Shown here piece after piece: positions 5,050-7,088 of a DNA stretch of 7,088 nt (position 1 is its first letter; each line of letters begins with the position of its first letter). The notes below the pieces were generated by a model. It worked only from the letters and a program-made list of their open reading frames with translations. It was not told the DNA's origin and made no database searches. A program made the translations under genes and the position numbers. Origin of the DNA: Cytophagales bacterium (GTDB taxonomy: Bacteria > Bacteroidota > Bacteroidia > Cytophagales > Cyclobacteriaceae); assembly GCA_029262955.1 (NCBI GenBank), contig JAJCYL010000690.1, forward strand, positions 1 through 7,088. Direction: 5' to 3'.

Positions 5050-7088
5050 ATGAAAAACGTCCAAATTATTCTCACTTTAATTCTATTTATATTTCTGTCA
5101 GCCCAGGTCAACGCACAGTATGAAAAAGACCTCCAGAAAGCCCAAGCCGCCTATATTGAGGGCGACTACGAAGGAGCAAAGAAGGATATTGACAAAGTCA
5201 TAGAAAAGTCAATCAAGAAGCTCGGAGCTGAGAATAAGTTCATTCCGATTGCATTGATTCGACAAGCCATTATTCAGTCAGCACTGGGAATTTTAGTAGA
5301 TGTTATCCCATTAACCGAGGAAGCGGTTGCAAAAAGTGAGCAGATAAATGGACTTGAAGCACCTGATCATGCCTTTATTCTAAAAGAGGCTTGCGAGACC
5401 ATGATACATTACGGCAGTTTTCAACAGGCGGCAGTATACTTAGCAGGTGCCCGAGAAAGCTTTGAAAAAAGTTCAACGCTGAATGAAGAGCTGACTGCCG
5501 AATTGGACGTTTTAGAGGCTCAAATTTTATCTGGAAAAGGATATAACCGTGAAGCGCTACGCCTCATAAATCAGCAATTGACTTTTTATATGACTCAGGC
5601 GCTGGCCGATGCCGGGTCTAAGAAAGAAAATAAAGTGGCTAATCGGGATTATGCCACGCTGATGATTACAAAAGCCAACACCTTCCGCAAGATGGGTAAT
5701 TACTTAAGCGCCGATTCAGCTTTTGTGGCTACCGATGCCTGGGTAAGGGACAATTTAGGTCGGGCAGATTTAAATTATAGTCTCAATAAATATTACAACA
5801 CCAAGTTGCTCGAAGAAAGTGGATTAGAAGCTGCAATCGCAATTGACATGTATGAGAAAGCGCATGTACACTTACTTAGAAGATTTCAACCTTCTCACTG
5901 GCTAGCTCTGGAATTAAAAGAAAGAATAACTGCCGGTTACCTCAAGGAAGAAAGAGCACCCAGATATCAAAAGGCAAGGGATGATTATGAGAAAACGACC
6001 AAAAAGAACTATCCAAAGAAAAGTGTCCATTTTATCAAAATGGATTTGGTGGAATTTGACTTAAAAATAGCTACAGAATCCACAAAAAATCTTGATAATA
6101 AAGTGCAGGAATTATTAGCTCATGAGGCAATGCCTGTCAACCACATCAGGCGAACTGAGCTGCTTGAGTATGCATTTAATGCGGCCATGTTAAAAAAGAA
6201 TTACGCCAATGCTGAATCTCATTTGGAAGAAATCGCTTCAATCAAAAAGGAACTATATGGTGAGGATGCCCCAGAATATCATTTGTCCAAACTTAAGTTG
6301 GCCAATTTCTATGTAGACTTTACTGATAAATTTGCTGAAGCAAGTGAGACCTATAAAACTAGTTTTGAGGATTTCGTGGCTGATGAAATCACAGAGGGAC
6401 ATGTAGATTACATTGAAATCCTCAACCACATGGCCACTTACTATGAAGCCAATGACTACTATGTAGAGGCTTCGGAGATTCTTGACAAAGCACTTCTGGC
6501 AGCGAGAAAAAAGTATGACAATGAAGATATGGCTTATGCCATTGAACTGGAAAAAATTGGAGCCCTACAATTAAACCTGGGAAATTATGATCAGGCAACT
6601 GAAAACATCGATCAGGCAAAGAAAATTTTAGGCAATCGTCGCAGTGATGCCAATCCTCTATTCTATGCAAAAACACTTTTCACTGAGGCTAAGCTTTTTG
6701 CAATAAAAGGTTTATATGATGAGGCTGGAGATAACCTTAAAGAAGGAGAAAAAATACAAAAAGATGTAGGAGCAAGTATTGAAGTGTTTGCCGTTTCCTC
6801 TGATGAGGACCTGGCTGGCCTGCTAATTAATGTTGGTCGATTTGGTGACGCAGATAAACTTTTAAAAAATACTTTGAAGAACACCGAAAAGAGATACGGC
6901 CCTGAAAGTCGCTTTATGATCGCTCCACTCAATTTAATGGGCAGGTTGGATTTGCTTAGAGGTGATTATTCGGAAGCCCAGAATAAGGCTAACAGAGCCT
7001 ATGGCATTGCTGGTAAAATATATGATGAGTTTTCGACTAAAAATGTACCAAGCCTTCAATTACTTGCGGAAACACATTCCATCATTGG
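5050..7088 (+). CDS. Secreted tetratricopeptide-repeat protein, 3' end beyond the window
   Basis: The frame is open from ATG 5050 through the right edge: 679 codons with no stop, so the C-terminus is missing. An in-frame TAA at 5044-5046 fixes the start region. Residues 1-22 form a signal peptide (IILTLILFIFLSA core, likely cleavage VNA before Gln23), so the protein is exported. The rest is helical and repeat-rich, without Cys-rich or enzyme motifs. Recognisable TPR-like units lie near residues 27-52 (AYIEGDYEGAKK), 211-231 (RKMGNYLSADSAF), 374-440, 457-489 (YYEANDYYVEASEILDKAL), 497-527 (LQLNLGNYDQATENIDQA), 538-570, 587-617 and 623-659 (LDLLRGDYSEAQNKA). TPRs mediate protein-protein contacts. 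In Bacteroidota such long N-terminal TPR arrays often precede another module, for example a CHAT protease domain, but that part cannot be seen and is only a guess. Molecular role unknown. Confidence 0.88.
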   Translation, partial: MKNVQIILTLILFIFLSAQVNAQYEKDLQKAQAAYIEGDYEGAKKDIDKVIEKSIKKLGAENKFIPIALIRQAIIQSALGILVDVIPLTEEAVAKSEQINGLEAPDHAFILKEACETMIHYGSFQQAAVYLAGARESFEKSSTLNEELTAELDVLEAQILSGKGYNREALRLINQQLTFYMTQALADAGSKKENKVANRDYATLMITKANTFRKMGNYLSADSAFVATDAWVRDNLGRADLNYSLNKYYNTKLLEESGLEAAIAIDMYEKAHVHLLRRFQPSHWLALELKERITAGYLKEERAPRYQKARDDYEKTTKKNYPKKSVHFIKMDLVEFDLKIATESTKNLDNKVQELLAHEAMPVNHIRRTELLEYAFNAAMLKKNYANAESHLEEIASIKKELYGEDAPEYHLSKLKLANFYVDFTDKFAEASETYKTSFEDFVADEITEGHVDYIEILNHMATYYEANDYYVEASEILDKALLAARKKYDNEDMAYAIELEKIGALQLNLGNYDQATENIDQAKKILGNRRSDANPLFYAKTLFTEAKLFAIKGLYDEAGDNLKEGEKIQKDVGASIEVFAVSSDEDLAGLLINVGRFGDADKLLKNTLKNTEKRYGPESRFMIAPLNLMGRLDLLRGDYSEAQNKANRAYGIAGKIYDEFSTKNVPSLQLLAETHSII

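Noticed and set aside
6371..6382. ATTTCGTGGCTG, close to the gene-end repeat
   Set aside because: It falls inside the TPR coding frame, has a mismatch to the repeat word and is not at a gene end; treated as chance.
6422..6932. Two minus-strand open frames (84 and 89 codons) near the right end
   Set aside because: The plus strand there is continuously open as the TPR protein with clear repeat periodicity, so these are antisense shadows.
1..7088. A mobile element, phage, toxin-antitoxin or defence island
   Set aside because: No transposase, integrase, terminal inverted repeats, tRNA attachment site, nuclease or small paired genes are visible; the genes are ordinary exported proteins and lysS with similar base composition throughout.

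Overview
The window looks like an ordinary chromosomal stretch from a member of the Bacteroidota, most likely a marine or environmental Cytophagales-type bacterium. The evidence is its AT-rich composition, starts without Shine-Dalgarno sequences, TAnnTTTG-like promoter elements, a lysyl-tRNA synthetase with the long C-terminus I associate with this phylum, a lipoprotein whose mature end is Cys-Ser-Asp-Asp-Asp, and a secreted all-TPR protein. The exact lineage is an inference from style; no marker gene fixes it.

Layout from left to right: (1) the 5' end of a minus-strand hypothetical gene running off the left edge (190 to 1). (2) Divergent from it, a secreted M28-family zinc carboxypeptidase resembling plasma glutamate carboxypeptidase (263-1636, +). 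(3) Convergent with that, a predicted surface lipoprotein made of LVIVD-type beta-propeller repeats (about 2845 to 1688, -). The two stop codons are 51 bases apart and separated by a strong stem-loop. (4) A spacer of about 250 bases, then lysS (4829 to 3099, -). (5) A 220-base divergent spacer with a candidate promoter in each direction, then a secreted TPR-repeat protein that is open for 679 codons and leaves the right edge (5050 to >7088, +).

The genes do not form an obvious pathway. Strand switches separate most of them, so they are probably transcribed alone, except that lysS and the LVIVD gene are co-directional. Three products (M28 peptidase, LVIVD lipoprotein, TPR protein) are predicted to be exported; LysS is cytosolic housekeeping.

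I found no mobile element, CRISPR array, tRNA, rRNA, phage gene or defence system, and no convincing undescribed system. The most notable non-coding signal is an 11-base word, AGCCACGAATT, present three times. Each copy lies within a few bases downstream of a stop codon and in the same orientation relative to its gene. Two copies face each other to make the convergent terminator. This looks like a dispersed gene-end repeat that doubles as transcription-termination material.
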